A DNA stretch of 64,000 nucleotides from Roseateles depolymerans (GCF_003387155.1 NZ_QUMT01000001.1:744001-808000); one strand, 5' to 3'. Counted from the first letter of the stretch, positions 24,371 to 34,419 are shown. Notes: a model not told the origin generated them from the sequence alone. Numbers and translations: made by a program.

Positions 24371-25651
24371 TCACTTCTTGGCCGGCTCATCCGGCTTGGA
24401 CTCGTTGCCCGGGATGTACGGGCTCCAGGGCTTGGCCTTGACCGGTGCCGGGGTCTTCCACACCACGTTGAACTGACCGTCCGCCCGGATCTCGCCGATG
24501 AAGACCGACTTGTGCAGGTGGTGGTTCTTCTCGTCCATCTTGGACGTGATGCCCGACGGCGCGCTGAAGGTCTGGCCGGCCATGGCGGCGATCACCTTGT
24601 CCACATCGGTGCTCTTGGCCTTTTCCACGGCCTGCTTCCACATGTTGATGCCGATGTAGGTGGCCTCCATCGGGTCGTTGGTCAGCGGCTTGTCCTTGTG
24701 GCCGGGAATGTTCTTGGCCTTGGCATAGGCTGACCACTTCTTGATGAAGGCGTCATTGGTCGGGTTCTTGATCGACATGAAGTAGTTCCATGCCGCCAGG
24801 TGCCCCACCAGCGGCTTGGTGTCCACCCCGCGCAGTTCCTCTTCGCCCACGGAGAAGGCGACCACCGGCACGTCCTTGGCCTTCAGGCCGGCATTGCCCA
24901 GCTCCTTGTAGAAAGGCACGTTGGAGTCGCCATTGATGGTGGACACCACTGCCGTCTTGCCACCGGCGGAGAACTTCTTGATGTCGGCCACGATGGTCTG
25001 GTAGTCGCTGTGGCCGAAGGGGGTGTATTTCTCGTCGATGTCGGCGTCCTTCACGCCCTTGCTGTGCAGATAGGCGCGCAGGATCTTGTTGGTGGTGCGC
25101 GGGTAGACGTAGTCGGTGCCCAGCAGCACCCAGCGCTTGGCACCGCCGCCGTCCTTGCTCATCAGGTAGTCCACCGCCGGAATCGCCTGCTGGTTGGGCG
25201 CGGCGCCGGTGTAGAACACGTTCTTGCTGAGTTCCTCGCCCTCGTATTGCACCGGGTAGAACAGCAGGCCGTTGAGTTCCTCCACCACCGGCAGCACCGA
25301 CTTGCGGGACACCGAGGTCCAGCAGCCAAAGATCACGGCCACCTTGTCCTGCGTGAGCAGCTGACGGGTCTTTTCCGCAAACAGGGGCCAGTTGGACGCC
25401 GGGTCCACCACCACCGGCTCCAGCTTCTTGCCCAGCACACCGCCCTTGGCATTGATTTCATCGATGGCCATCAGCACGGTGTCCTTGAGCACCGTCTCGG
25501 AGATGGCCATGGTGCCCGAGAGGCTGTGCAGCACGCCCACCTTGATGGTGTCGGCGGCCAGGGCGGGCAGGGCGGTCAGGCTCAGGCCGGCCAGGGCGCT
25601 GGCAGCGGCCAGGACTTTGACGGCGTGGCGGCGGGAAGACGGTGCGGGCAT
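24371..25651 (-). CDS. urtA: Urea ABC transporter substrate-binding protein UrtA
   Basis: The 426-residue protein has a signal peptide (VLAAASALAGLSLTALPALA, cleavage after ALA). The mature part has UrtA motifs: DTIKVGVLHSLSGTMAISE, FGCWTSVSRKSVLPVVEELN, GLLFYPVQYEGEELSKNVFY and LGTDYVYPRTTNKILRAYL. It captures urea in the periplasm and passes it to UrtBC. It is the first gene of the operon, 63 bp before urtB. A GGAG lies eight bases before the ATG. Its leader, shared with the divergent DUF3395-like gene, holds no confident promoter. Confidence 0.96.
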   Translation of the reverse strand: MPAPSSRRHAVKVLAAASALAGLSLTALPALAADTIKVGVLHSLSGTMAISETVLKDTVLMAIDEINAKGGVLGKKLEPVVVDPASNWPLFAEKTRQLLTQDKVAVIFGCWTSVSRKSVLPVVEELNGLLFYPVQYEGEELSKNVFYTGAAPNQQAIPAVDYLMSKDGGGAKRWVLLGTDYVYPRTTNKILRAYLHSKGVKDADIDEKYTPFGHSDYQTIVADIKKFSAGGKTAVVSTINGDSNVPFYKELGNAGLKAKDVPVVAFSVGEEELRGVDTKPLVGHLAAWNYFMSIKNPTNDAFIKKWSAYAKAKNIPGHKDKPLTNDPMEATYIGINMWKQAVEKAKSTDVDKVIAAMAGQTFSAPSGITSKMDEKNHHLHKSVFIGEIRADGQFNVVWKTPAPVKAKPWSPYIPGNESKPDEPAKK

Positions 25652-25849
25652 GTCTGGGCTCCAGGAAGGTAGAGGAAAGTGGAAAAGGACAGGGCGATGC
25701 TAGGGAGACCCCGCGCGCCGACCTATACGGCGGATGGCGTACGGCGGCTGAGACGGCCTGTAACACCTGCGCAACATCGGGCGGTCCACTCGGCGGGCGC
25801 CTCATGCGTTGAAGCAACAATCCGTCCCTCTGATTTCCGGAGCACTTCC

Positions 25850-26902
25850 TTGAAGGCACTTTCCATCCTGACCGGCGTCGACCGGTCGTCCCGATCCTTC
25901 CTGCAGTGGCTGGCTCGCTGCCTGATGATGGCGCTGGCCCTGATCACCGCCACCACGGCTTCGACCGCCTGGGCCTACGACGGCGACGACGGCGAATGGC
26001 AGATCGTCAATGCCCGTTACGGCACGGCGCAGCGCAACATCGACGTGACCAACCGGCTCAAGGAGCTGGCCCGGTCCGACCGCAGCTTCAAGGTGGCCAA
26101 CCAGCTGTTCCACAACGATCCGGCGGTTGGCGACCGCAAGACCCTGCGCATCATTGCCAAGGGCCGCAACGGCGAGTTCCGCAACTTCGACTACCGCGAG
26201 GGCGACTGGGTGGACGGCAACAAGTTCACCGGCTGGAGCCGCGGCGACTGGGGCCACCATGAGTGGAACGGCGGCTGGGACGGCCCGCGTCCGGGTCAGG
26301 GCGGCGGCAACGACCGCGAGGACGATGGCGACTGGGCCATCCTGCAAGCCCGCTACGGCACCGCCGACCGCAACATCGACGTGACCGGCCGTCTCAAGGA
26401 ACTCGCCCGTGCCGACCGTCGCTTCAAGCTGGCCAACGAGCTGTTCCGCGAAGACCCGGCGGTGGGCTACCGCAAGACCCTGCGCATCACCGCCCGCGGT
26501 CGCAATGGCGAGATCCGCAACTTCGACTATCGCGAAGGCGATTGGGTGGACGGCAACAACTTCACCGGCTGGAGTCGTGGCAACTGGGGCGACGGCCAGT
26601 GGAGCGGCGGCTGGGACGGTCGCCCCGGAAACGGCGGCTACCAACCGCCGGCCCAGACCGACAACCGCGTCATCATCAACCGCGCCTCCTACGGCACCGG
26701 CAACCGCCAGGTGGACGTGACCGCCCGCCTGCGCAACATCAGCCGCGGCGGTGGCTTCGCCATCAAGGTGGACAACAGCCTGGCGGATCGCGACCCGGCC
26801 GTGGGCGACACCAAGTACCTGCGCATCTACTACCAGATCGGTCGAGGACAGGAGCAGGTGGCCGAAGCCCGTGAGGGCACCATGCTGCGCATCAATCCCT
26901 GA
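25850..26902 (+). CDS. Exported protein with three DUF3395-like repeats
   Basis: The product has a signal-like hydrophobic stretch (CLMMALALITATTASTAWA) and three tandem copies of one domain, starting near residues 47, 155 and 273. Copies 1 and 2 share INVxVTxRLKELAR-type, PAVGxRKTLRI and GNFDYREGDWVDGN-type segments, and each is followed by a Trp/Gly-rich spacer. The third is more divergent and ends YLRIYYQIGRGQEQV. The pattern resembles DUF3395, also found at the end of DnaJ-C11 proteins. I place the start at a TTG (25850) with GGAG seven bases upstream, giving 350 residues; the frame is open to 25679. Divergent from urtA. Function unknown. Confidence 0.7.
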   Translation: MKALSILTGVDRSSRSFLQWLARCLMMALALITATTASTAWAYDGDDGEWQIVNARYGTAQRNIDVTNRLKELARSDRSFKVANQLFHNDPAVGDRKTLRIIAKGRNGEFRNFDYREGDWVDGNKFTGWSRGDWGHHEWNGGWDGPRPGQGGGNDREDDGDWAILQARYGTADRNIDVTGRLKELARADRRFKLANELFREDPAVGYRKTLRITARGRNGEIRNFDYREGDWVDGNNFTGWSRGNWGDGQWSGGWDGRPGNGGYQPPAQTDNRVIINRASYGTGNRQVDVTARLRNISRGGGFAIKVDNSLADRDPAVGDTKYLRIYYQIGRGQEQVAEAREGTMLRINP

Positions 26903-26948
26903 TCGCGGCGCATGCGGCTGGGAGGCGCGGCCTTCCGCCGCATCGCGG

Positions 26949-26973
26949 GGCCCTGACCATTCTTGTCAGGGCC
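26949..26973 (+). terminator. Hairpin after DUF3395-like gene, possible terminator
   Basis: A perfect 9-bp stem (GGCCCTGAC / GTCAGGGCC) with a 7-base loop lies 46 bp past the stop codon. No T run follows, so termination would be weak or need another factor. Confidence 0.5.
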
Positions 26974-27008
26974 TGAACTGCGCGGAGCAGCGCGCCGACT
27001 GAGGCGCC

Positions 27009-29216
27009 ATGTACTCCCGCCCCCACTCTTCCAGCGGCCCGTCGGCGTTCGCCCCGGACGTGCATATCCAGATCGAGGACGAACCGGACTTTCCGTCGTC
27101 GCGGTCCTCGCAAGTACCCACCCCGGGCCGTACCTCGGGCCATACTCCGGGTCATATTCCGGGCCATACTCCGGGCCACACCCCGCGCACTTCCCTGCAC
27201 GCGTCGCGGAGCACGTCGCCCGGTGGGTCGTCCGCGGGTGCCTCGGCTCATTCGTCGGTGGGCTCCCACGGGGCCACGTTCGAGTTCCCCGACGGCTTGG
27301 GTCATACCGTTTTGACCATGCCGCCGTTCGAATCCTTTCTGGGGATGTCTGACTGGGTGGATGACGTGGCACAGCAATGCTCCTCTCAGGAATCTTTGAG
27401 CCTGGCCGAACGGCTGCGCAGGGCCGACTGCTTCCAGGAAGCGAAGCTGCTCGAAATGAACTGGGAAGACGACTCCGACGACCTGGACAGCGAGGTCGAG
27501 CGTCTCAGCAACGCCGGTGTCAGCAGGGACAGTGTGAGCAGCAACAGCGCGAGCAGCGCCAGCTTCCGCAGTGGCAGCGCCCGTAGCGCCCGTAGCGCCC
27601 ATAGCGCTCATAGCGCTCATAGCGCTCATAGTGAACCAATCGGCAACGCCCGCATCGGTACTGCGAGCCCAGCACACGGGGCGTCCGCGTCTCCGAGCCC
27701 TGGCCCCGACCCCCACCGCAGCGGCGACCCCCTGCAAGCGTGCACGATCCAGATCGAAAGCTATCTGAAGGACGGCAATATCCACGGCCTGCCTCCGGAC
27801 CTCCAGCGAGCGGTGCGCGAGGCCACCGACGGCACCCGGCCCAGCGGCCCCAGCGGCCGGCTTCTGGCCGTGCTGGCGGGACTTCGGCAGCTCTCGGACC
27901 GCATGGATGACACCGACCTGGGCCGCACCGCGCTGAACTTCGGGCACACGACCGTGCGGTCGCTGGGCTCGGTCGGCCTGACCACGCTGGCCCGGCAGGC
28001 CGTCGGCCGCGCGATCGACCTGGCCCTGGCCAGCGGCACGTCGGAACTCACCCGCACCCTCATCGGCGCGGGCGCCATGGGCCTTCCGATCCTGGGGCAG
28101 ATGGCCTTGCTGTGGCGGGACCATCGCCAGCAGGAGGCGACCCCCTATTCACGGCTGACACGCATGGTGCTGACCGGCCTGTGCCTGGGCACCTGCGGCC
28201 TGGCAGTGGCCACCGGCACCCTCACCAACCCCGGCCTGCGGCTGGCGGAGGTGGTGCTGTATCCGTTGCTGCGCGACGCGGTGCAGGCCCGCTTCCCGAT
28301 GATCTCGGACCCTGACAGCGGCCCCACCAAACGCTCGCTCGCAGTCGCGGGAGGGGCGTATGCGGTGAACCAGCTCGGGGTGAGCCGGGCCTTTGCCGCC
28401 GCGCCGGACGCCACCGCCACGGGTCTGCTGATGCCCGGGCTGCTGGCCCGCAGTCTGGCCAATGCGGCGGGGGAATCGGTGGACCTGATGTCGCTGCTGT
28501 ACGCCAACCACATGACGCGTCACGGCCGCTCGACGGTGCCGCGGCTGCGCATTGGCAGCGGGGATGTAGCGCAGGCCATCCGCACGCCGCTGCATTGGGA
28601 CACCATGACCGCGCGCGGCTGCTTCGTGGCCGGTTTCAACCAGCTCTATGACACGATGCTGGCCGACAACACCCTCACGCGGCTGCTCAGCCCTGTGGTG
28701 GGAGAGGCCAATGCGTTCACCGCCGCGGACTGGCTGACCGAGCTGACCGCCGCCGCGCTGACGGTGATCACCTATCCCTTCTGGACCGATCCGGTGCATG
28801 CACGCGGATTCGATGTCAGAAACCCGCCGACGCCGACGCCGGCGCCCTCACTGGCGCAGGTGACCGCCATGGAGGAAGGGGAGGCCGCACCTGGGCTCGC
28901 TAAGTCGCGCCCCGCGACGTCGCCGACCCATTCCGTCGCCTCGACGTCCGCGTTGCTGTCACGGTCCTCGTCGCCGGCCCTGCAGGGTTCAGCGGGTTCG
29001 CCGGGGTCTCCGAGTTCTGTGGGACCACTGGATTTCCCGGGCTCACCCGCACCCACCGCGCAACACCGCAGCCTCAGTCTCAGCCGCAGCCGCGAGCCGG
29101 TGCAATACGCCGGCAATCATGCAGAGCCGCCCGTGGCCACCGACACCAGCGGGGTCACACTGTTGAAGTACGTCAACGAATCCGAGCCAGGCCGGATACA
29201 GATCACCCGGCTTTGA
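27009..29216 (+). CDS. Large hypothetical protein with Ser/Pro-rich N-terminus, candidate secreted effector
   Basis: The 735-residue product has no signal peptide. Residues 1-110 are rich in Ser, Pro, Gly, His and Thr and contain GHTPG repeats. Residues about 175-215 contain Ser-Ala-His repeats. A structured core follows (about 235-605) with long hydrophobic helices such as MVLTGLCLGTCGLAVATGTL and FGHTTVRSLGSVGLTTLARQ. The last 120 residues are again Ser/Pro-rich. A disordered, Ser-rich start before a helical core is common in type III effectors, but no secretion system is seen in the window and I recognise no family. The 5' half contains short DNA repeats. Function unknown; the effector idea is only compositional. 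Confidence 0.7.
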   Translation: MYSRPHSSSGPSAFAPDVHIQIEDEPDFPSSRSSQVPTPGRTSGHTPGHIPGHTPGHTPRTSLHASRSTSPGGSSAGASAHSSVGSHGATFEFPDGLGHTVLTMPPFESFLGMSDWVDDVAQQCSSQESLSLAERLRRADCFQEAKLLEMNWEDDSDDLDSEVERLSNAGVSRDSVSSNSASSASFRSGSARSARSAHSAHSAHSAHSEPIGNARIGTASPAHGASASPSPGPDPHRSGDPLQACTIQIESYLKDGNIHGLPPDLQRAVREATDGTRPSGPSGRLLAVLAGLRQLSDRMDDTDLGRTALNFGHTTVRSLGSVGLTTLARQAVGRAIDLALASGTSELTRTLIGAGAMGLPILGQMALLWRDHRQQEATPYSRLTRMVLTGLCLGTCGLAVATGTLTNPGLRLAEVVLYPLLRDAVQARFPMISDPDSGPTKRSLAVAGGAYAVNQLGVSRAFAAAPDATATGLLMPGLLARSLANAAGESVDLMSLLYANHMTRHGRSTVPRLRIGSGDVAQAIRTPLHWDTMTARGCFVAGFNQLYDTMLADNTLTRLLSPVVGEANAFTAADWLTELTAAALTVITYPFWTDPVHARGFDVRNPPTPTPAPSLAQVTAMEEGEAAPGLAKSRPATSPTHSVASTSALLSRSSSPALQGSAGSPGSPSSVGPLDFPGSPAPTAQHRSLSLSRSREPVQYAGNHAEPPVATDTSGVTLLKYVNESEPGRIQITRL
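27582..27626. repeat. 9-bp tandem repeat inside the 735-residue gene
   Basis: Five units of CGTAGCGCC or CATAGCGCT encode Ser-Ala-Arg/Ser-Ala-His triplets. Because the unit is a multiple of three, copy changes would keep the frame. Confidence 0.8.
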
Positions 29217-29280
29217 TGGGTATTGCTCGGCGGTCATCGGCGCGATGGGCGCCATAGGCGCTCATCGTCTTTCACCGACT

Positions 29281-30339
29281 TCAGAGCTCCCACTGCGGAT
29301 GGATCTCCCTCGCCCGGGTGAGGGCCATGGAAGCCGCCGCCGTGCGGGTCTCAACGCCCAGCTTGGCGTGGATGCGCTCCAGGTGTTTTTTCACCGTGGC
29401 CGGGCTGGCGCCCAGGATGTCTCCGATGTCCCGGTTGATCTTGCCCTTCACCACCCAGTAGAGCACCTCCGCCTCCCGGGCCGTCAGGTTGAAGGACAGA
29501 CCCAGCGACCGGATGACCGCAGCGTCGGACACTTCCCGCATCACAATCAGCCAGTCGCCCCCGGGACCTGGGCCGTCCTCGCCCCCGATGCAATGGTGCA
29601 GCCGGAAGCTGAGCCGCCGCGCTCCGAGTTCCGCGGTGAGGCGAGGCGGCTCGGCCGGCGGCATGCTGACGCTGTCTTGGAGACCCATGCCTACTGCACC
29701 GCTCGCACCGTTTGCACCGCCCACGCTGCCCATCCCCTCCAGGCATCGGCGCAGCCACTGCAACACCAGCGGCGGTGTGGTGGGCGCCATGGTGCCGAAG
29801 TAGAGCTGCAGCAGCTCACGCGCCAGCGGCGTCTGCCACAGCAGCCGTCCACTGCTGGCCCGCACGGCAATGCTGGCATACCCAAACGCGTCCAGCGCCT
29901 GCCGGGTCTGCCGGGCCTGCCGCGCGCCCTGCAGATGCACCTGCATGCGGGCCAGCACGGCGCGGGGGTCCAGCGGCTTGGTCACGTAGTCCACCCCGCC
30001 GGCCTGCAGCGCCGCCACGAGATGCTCGGTCTCCGTCAGGCCCGTCATGAAGATGATGGGGATGTGCGCCGTGGCCGGGTCGGCCTTGAGCCGTCTGGCC
30101 ACCTCGAAACCGTCCATGCCCGGCATCATCGCGTCCAGCAGCACGATGTCGGGCCGGCCCTGCAGGGCGCGGGTCAGCGCGGCTTCGCCGCTGGTGGCGG
30201 CCAGCACGGTGTAGCCGTGTTCATCCAGCGCGTCATGCAGCAGCGACAGGTTGTCGGGCACGTCGTCCACCAGCAGGACGCGGTCGCCCTCCTGCTGCTC
30301 CAGCAAGGCGGCGACGGAGGTGGGCAGCGGGGTGTTCAT
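29281..30339 (-). CDS. Response regulator, receiver plus LuxR-type DNA-binding domain
   Basis: The 352-residue regulator has a receiver domain (residues about 20-140; VLLVDDVPDNLSLLHDALDE, phospho-acceptor Asp69 in IVLLDAMMPGMDGFEVARRL, Lys in VDYVTKPLDPRAVL). A middle sensor-like region (about 150-285) follows, then a LuxR helix-turn-helix (LTAREAEVLYWVVKGKINRD, ASPATVKKHLERIHAKLGVE). It lies one base downstream of the permease-kinase stop (TGA C ATG), so it should be the cognate regulator. MNTPLPTSVA at 30339 is chosen over the earlier in-frame start at 30360, which would overlap the kinase gene. Likely targets are the adjacent urea genes, by inference. Confidence 0.92.
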   Translation of the reverse strand: MNTPLPTSVAALLEQQEGDRVLLVDDVPDNLSLLHDALDEHGYTVLAATSGEAALTRALQGRPDIVLLDAMMPGMDGFEVARRLKADPATAHIPIIFMTGLTETEHLVAALQAGGVDYVTKPLDPRAVLARMQVHLQGARQARQTRQALDAFGYASIAVRASSGRLLWQTPLARELLQLYFGTMAPTTPPLVLQWLRRCLEGMGSVGGANGASGAVGMGLQDSVSMPPAEPPRLTAELGARRLSFRLHHCIGGEDGPGPGGDWLIVMREVSDAAVIRSLGLSFNLTAREAEVLYWVVKGKINRDIGDILGASPATVKKHLERIHAKLGVETRTAAASMALTRAREIHPQWEL

Positions 30340-30340
30340 G

Positions 30341-33300
30341 TCAGGGCAGGGTGGTGGCAACGGGGGGAAGGGTCTGCAGCATGGCCTCGAACTGGAACTG
30401 GCGGGCCAGTTCCCGCTGGGCTTCGCAGAACGGCCGCCAGCGGGTATCGGCCGCCTCGATCTGGTCCAGTTGCTGCAGCACGCCGCGGTAGTAGCCCAGG
30501 GTCAGCGCCTCGCGCAGTCCGGTCAGCAGCGCGGGCGGGGGCTGCAGTCGGGGCTGTGGCGGCTCGGGGGTCTGCGGGGCCGTGCTGGACGTCATCCAGC
30601 GCAGCGACAGCCGCTCCTCCAGCCAGTCCAGCAGCAGTTCGTGGCGAACCGGCTTGAGAATGAAATCGCGCGGAGTGATGCCTGCATCGTTGTCCTGACC
30701 GCGCTCGAAGGCATTGGCTGACACCACCGCCACCGCCTGGAGCGAGGGCAGCCGTTGCCGCAGACGACGGATGGTTTCCCAGCCGTCGATGCCGGGCATG
30801 GCCAGGTCCATGAGCACCGCGTCGGGCACCCATCCGGCGGCGACGAGGTCGAGCGCATCATGGCCGCTGGACGCTTCCCTTACGACGAAGCCCAGCGGCT
30901 CCAGCAACTGGATCAGCAACTGACGGTCTTCCGCTTCGTTGTCCACGACCAGCAGCCGGGGAGACGCATCCGCAATGCGCAGCCGCTGGACCCCGTGGGG
31001 GCCGTTGCCAGCCGCGCCACCGATCAGGCTGGAGACGACGCTGCGCGGCAGCTCCCGGTCCGGGATGCGGCCATGCAGTTCCGGCAGGAACAGCCGCACC
31101 CGGAAGGTGGAGCCTTGGCCAGGCGTGCTGCTGGCCGTGAGCTCGCCGCCCATCAGTTCGGTGAGCATGCGGGCGATGGTCAGGCCCAGTCCGGCCCCCG
31201 GGGTGCTGCCGCCCGCACCACCCGCACTGCTGCCGCGGGTGAAAGGCTCGAAGATGCGGGCCAGCTCCTGCTCATCCATGCCGGGGCCGGTGTCGGTGAT
31301 CTCCACCGTGGCCATTTCGCGACCATGGCGCACCTTCAACGTGACCGCACCGTCGCGGGGGAATTTGATGGCGTTACCCAGCAGGTTGATCAGGATCTGG
31401 CGCAGCCGCTGCTCGTCGGCACGCACCCAGGTGGGCAGGGCGCCGGAGGGTTCGAAACGGAAGGCCAGCCCCTTGGCGCTGGCCTGCGGCTCGAACATGT
31501 CCACCAGGTCCTGGAGCAGGTCGGCAAACCGCAGCGGCGCCGGCTCCAGGGTCAGCCGCCCGGCTTCGATGCGAGCGATGTCCAGCGTGCCGTCGATCAG
31601 CCGCATCAGGTGCTCGCCGCCGCGTTTGATCACCTGCACGGCTTGGCGGCGCTGCGGCGCGAGCGAGGCATCGGCGGCCATCAGCTGCGCATAGCCCAGG
31701 ATGCTGTTGAGCGGCGTTCGCAATTCATGGCTGATGGCGCTGATGTAGCGGCTCTTGGCCTGATTGGCTGCTTCCGCCGCCGCCTGGGCGCGCTCGGCCT
31801 GCTGACGGGCCGCTTGCAGGGCTTCGTCAGTGCGGCGGTGGGAATCGATTTCCCGGACCAGCGCCTGCGTCTGCCGGTTCGACTCCTCCTGCGCCACCTC
31901 CCGGCTCTGATGGGCCAGCACCAGCCACCAGGCCACCGTGCCGGCCACCAGCAGCAGCGCAAAGAAGGCCTTGAGCAATCCGCCGTACAGGCCCTGCTGC
32001 AAGGCACGGGCGGCTTCTCCGTCCACCAGGGGCATCTGCTGCAGTTGCTGGTGATAGAGCAGGCCGAAGATGGCGGCCAGCACCGGCGTGATCACCAGCA
32101 TCAGCAGCAGGTAATGACCCAGGCCCGTGTCCAGATAGGGCCAGGCGCGTCGCGGCAGCACCCGCCGCATCAGGCGGGACCATTGTTCGGACAGCCGCGC
32201 GTGGGGCTTGCACAGGTCGCCGCAGCGCGCGTCCAGGGTGCAGCAGAGCGAGCAGATCCGGCCGCGGTAGGCCGGGCAATGGGCCAGGTCCGGGCCTTCG
32301 TAGTCGCGCTCGCAGATGACGCAGCGATGGACCGCGGCAACCTCTAGCGCGGGGCCGGCGTTCGGCGCCGTACCGGGGACAGTACCTGGCGCGCTACCGG
32401 GCGCATCACCGGGCGCAGTACCAGGCGCAGTACCTGGCGCAGTACCTGGCGCGGCCGGTTCAGAGCTGCGGGCCAGGTAATAACGCCCTCGCGTGGCCCA
32501 GGCGATGAGCGGCGCCGTCACCAGCGCCGTGATCATGGCGATGATGGCCGACCAGGCCTGGGCCAGCGAGCCCATCACCCCGAGGTGGGCGGCGATGGAC
32601 AGGACCGAGGCCAGCGCCATCGCGCCCACGCCCACCGGATTGACGTCGTACAGATGCGCCCGCTTGAACTCGATACCCGGCGGGGACAGCCCCAGCGGCT
32701 TGTTGATCACCAGGTCCGCCACCACCGCCATGATCCACGCGATGGCGATGTTGGCGTACAGGCCCAGCACATGGCCCAAGGCATCGAACACATTCATCTC
32801 CATCAGCATGAAGGCGATGAGCGTGTTGAAGACCACCCACACCACGCGGCCGGGATGGCTGTGGGTCAGGCGCGAGAAAAAGTTGCTCCAGGCCAGCGAG
32901 CCTGCATACGCATTGGTGACATTGATCTTGAGCTGGGAAATGACCACGAACAGCGCGGTGGCGGCCACGGCCCAGCCGTAGCGCGGGAACACATACTCGT
33001 AGGCTGCCAGGTACATCTGGTTGGGGTCCACCGCCCGCTCTGCCGGCACCGCATGGCTCACCGCCAGATAGGCCAGCAGCGCCCCGCCCAGCATCTTCAG
33101 CACCCCGAGCAGCACCCAGCCCGGCCCGCCCAGCAGCACGGCGGCCCACCAGCGTCGGCGGTTCTCCTGGGTCTTGCGGGGCATGAAACGCAGGTAGTCG
33201 GCCTGCTCGCCCATCTGCGTGATGAGGGCCACCCCCACGGTCAGCGCGGCACCAAAGGCGTGCAGATCAAAGGCCGCAGTGCCGGACTGCGACCCGGTTT

Positions 33301-33964
33301 GGTTCGTGATGCCGGCAAATGCACCAGGCTGGCGCCAGGCGACCCAGGCAAACGGCATGATCAGCAGGGCCAGCCACAAGGGCTGCGTCAGCACCTGCAG
33401 CCGGCTGATGGCCGAGATGCCGTGGGTCACCAGCGGGATGACCACCAGGGCGCAGATCAGGTAGCCCCATTGCGGCGGGATGTCCAGCGCCAGGTCCAGC
33501 GCATAGGCCATGACCGCTGCTTCCAGCGCAAAGAAGATGAAGGTGAAACTGGCGTAGATCAGCGAGGTGAGGGTGGAGCCCAGGTAGCCAAAGCCGGCGC
33601 CGCGGGTCAGCAGGTCCATGTCCACGCCGTGGCGGGCGGCGTAGACACTGATGGGCAGGCCGGCCAGAAAGATGATCAGACCGGTGGTGAGAATGGCCCA
33701 GGCGGCATTGGTCCAGCCGTAATGCAGCAGCAGCGTGGCGCCCACGGCTTCCAGGATCAGGAAGGACGCGGCCCCGAAGGCGGTGTTGGCCACCCGCAGC
33801 GGACTCCAGCGCCGAAAGCGCTGCGGCGTGTAGCGCAGGGCGTAGTCTTCCAGCGTTTCATCGGCCACCCAGGCGTTGTAGTCCCGCCGCAGCTTGATGA
33901 TGTGCTGCGGAGCAGGCGCGGACGCGGACGCGGACGCTGATGGGGAGGCGGTGGCGGGCTCCAT
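30341..33964 (-). CDS. NCS1-type permease fused to hybrid sensor histidine kinase
   Basis: The 1207-residue fusion has an NCS1 nucleobase/hydantoin-type permease (residues about 40-510; [40 protein letters not shown]), then an Ala-Pro-Gly-Thr linker. A Cys-rich segment follows ([30 protein letters not shown]), then two further membrane helices and a coiled region. The HisKA domain has His746 in [20 protein letters not shown] and the ATPase domain shows [13 protein letters not shown] and [19 protein letters not shown] receiver follows (Asp1053 in [18 protein letters not shown]), and a helical tail. The permease part probably senses or carries a nitrogen compound. Divergent from ureA. Confidence 0.92.
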   Translation of the reverse strand: MEPATASPSASASASAPAPQHIIKLRRDYNAWVADETLEDYALRYTPQRFRRWSPLRVANTAFGAASFLILEAVGATLLLHYGWTNAAWAILTTGLIIFLAGLPISVYAARHGVDMDLLTRGAGFGYLGSTLTSLIYASFTFIFFALEAAVMAYALDLALDIPPQWGYLICALVVIPLVTHGISAISRLQVLTQPLWLALLIMPFAWVAWRQPGAFAGITNQTGSQSGTAAFDLHAFGAALTVGVALITQMGEQADYLRFMPRKTQENRRRWWAAVLLGGPGWVLLGVLKMLGGALLAYLAVSHAVPAERAVDPNQMYLAAYEYVFPRYGWAVAATALFVVISQLKINVTNAYAGSLAWSNFFSRLTHSHPGRVVWVVFNTLIAFMLMEMNVFDALGHVLGLYANIAIAWIMAVVADLVINKPLGLSPPGIEFKRAHLYDVNPVGVGAMALASVLSIAAHLGVMGSLAQAWSAIIAMITALVTAPLIAWATRGRYYLARSSEPAAPGTAPGTAPGTAPGDAPGSAPGTVPGTAPNAGPALEVAAVHRCVICERDYEGPDLAHCPAYRGRICSLCCTLDARCGDLCKPHARLSEQWSRLMRRVLPRRAWPYLDTGLGHYLLLMLVITPVLAAIFGLLYHQQLQQMPLVDGEAARALQQGLYGGLLKAFFALLLVAGTVAWWLVLAHQSREVAQEESNRQTQALVREIDSHRRTDEALQAARQQAERAQAAAEAANQAKSRYISAISHELRTPLNSILGYAQLMAADASLAPQRRQAVQVIKRGGEHLMRLIDGTLDIARIEAGRLTLEPAPLRFADLLQDLVDMFEPQASAKGLAFRFEPSGALPTWVRADEQRLRQILINLLGNAIKFPRDGAVTLKVRHGREMATVEITDTGPGMDEQELARIFEPFTRGSSAGGAGGSTPGAGLGLTIARMLTELMGGELTASSTPGQGSTFRVRLFLPELHGRIPDRELPRSVVSSLIGGAAGNGPHGVQRLRIADASPRLLVVDNEAEDRQLLIQLLEPLGFVVREASSGHDALDLVAAGWVPDAVLMDLAMPGIDGWETIRRLRQRLPSLQAVAVVSANAFERGQDNDAGITPRDFILKPVRHELLLDWLEERLSLRWMTSSTAPQTPEPPQPRLQPPPALLTGLREALTLGYYRGVLQQLDQIEAADTRWRPFCEAQRELARQFQFEAMLQTLPPVATTLP
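32370..32453. repeat. 12-bp tandem repeat, seven copies, coding for the kinase linker
   Basis: Seven consecutive 12-bp units (consensus GTACCTGGCGCA) encode the Ala-Pro-Gly-Thr linker between the permease and the Cys-rich segment. Copy-number change would lengthen or shorten the linker in frame. Confidence 0.85.
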
Positions 33965-34025
33965 GACAGGAAGAGCGCGAATGCACGATCTGTGCCGAGT
34001 CCCGCCCGGGTTTGTGAGCATGCAC

Positions 34026-34041
34026 CGGCATGGGGCTTGCT
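34026..34041 (+). promoter_or_regulatory. Sigma-54-type promoter upstream of ureA
   Basis: CGGCATGGGGCTTGCT matches the sigma-54 consensus (TGGCACG N4 TTGCW) with two mismatches: GG (34027-34028) and GC (34039-34040) are exactly ten bases apart and the -12 part is perfect. Transcription would start near 34052, about 30 bp before ureA. A dyad GCAC N5 GTGC at 33983-33995 upstream is like an NtrC half-site pair but with shorter spacing. Confidence 0.6.
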
Positions 34042-34081
34042 AGAAGATCGGCCAGAGACTCCCACCCCACGGGTGACCGCC

Positions 34082-34384
34082 ATGGAACTGACGCCCCGAG
34101 AAAAAGACAAGCTGCTGATCTTCACCGCCGCGCTGCTGGCCGAGCGCCGCAAGGCCAAGGGCCTGAAGCTGAACTATCCGGAAGCCGTGGCCTACCTCAG
34201 CGCCGCGGTGATGGAGGGCGCCCGCGAAGGCAAGACCGTCGCGCAGATGATGAAGGAGGGCCGCGAGCTGCTCACGCGTGACGACGTGATGGACGGCGTG
34301 CCCGAGATGATTCCGGACATCCAGGTCGAAGCCACGTTCCCGGACGGGACCAAGCTGGTGACGGTGCATCAGCCCATCGCCTGA
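34082..34384 (+). CDS. ureA: Urease gamma subunit UreA
   Basis: This 100-residue subunit is a textbook Ure[21 protein letters not shown], then [60 protein letters not shown] and [11 protein letters not shown]. It forms the gamma part of the (UreABC)3 trimer that hydrolyses urea to ammonia and carbamate. An earlier in-frame ATG at 33992 would overlap the sigma-54-like promoter, so 34082 is chosen. It is the first gene of the ureAJBCEFG cluster. Confidence 0.97.
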   Translation: MELTPREKDKLLIFTAALLAERRKAKGLKLNYPEAVAYLSAAVMEGAREGKTVAQMMKEGRELLTRDDVMDGVPEMIPDIQVEATFPDGTKLVTVHQPIA

Positions 34385-34419
34385 TCCGAACGACAGTTGA
34401 TTTTCGAGGACCCACCCGC

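Noticed and set aside
25813-25828. Sigma-54-like GG N10 GC upstream of urtA
   Set aside because: The -12 half (TTGCT) fits but the -24 half has three or more mismatches; too weak to list.
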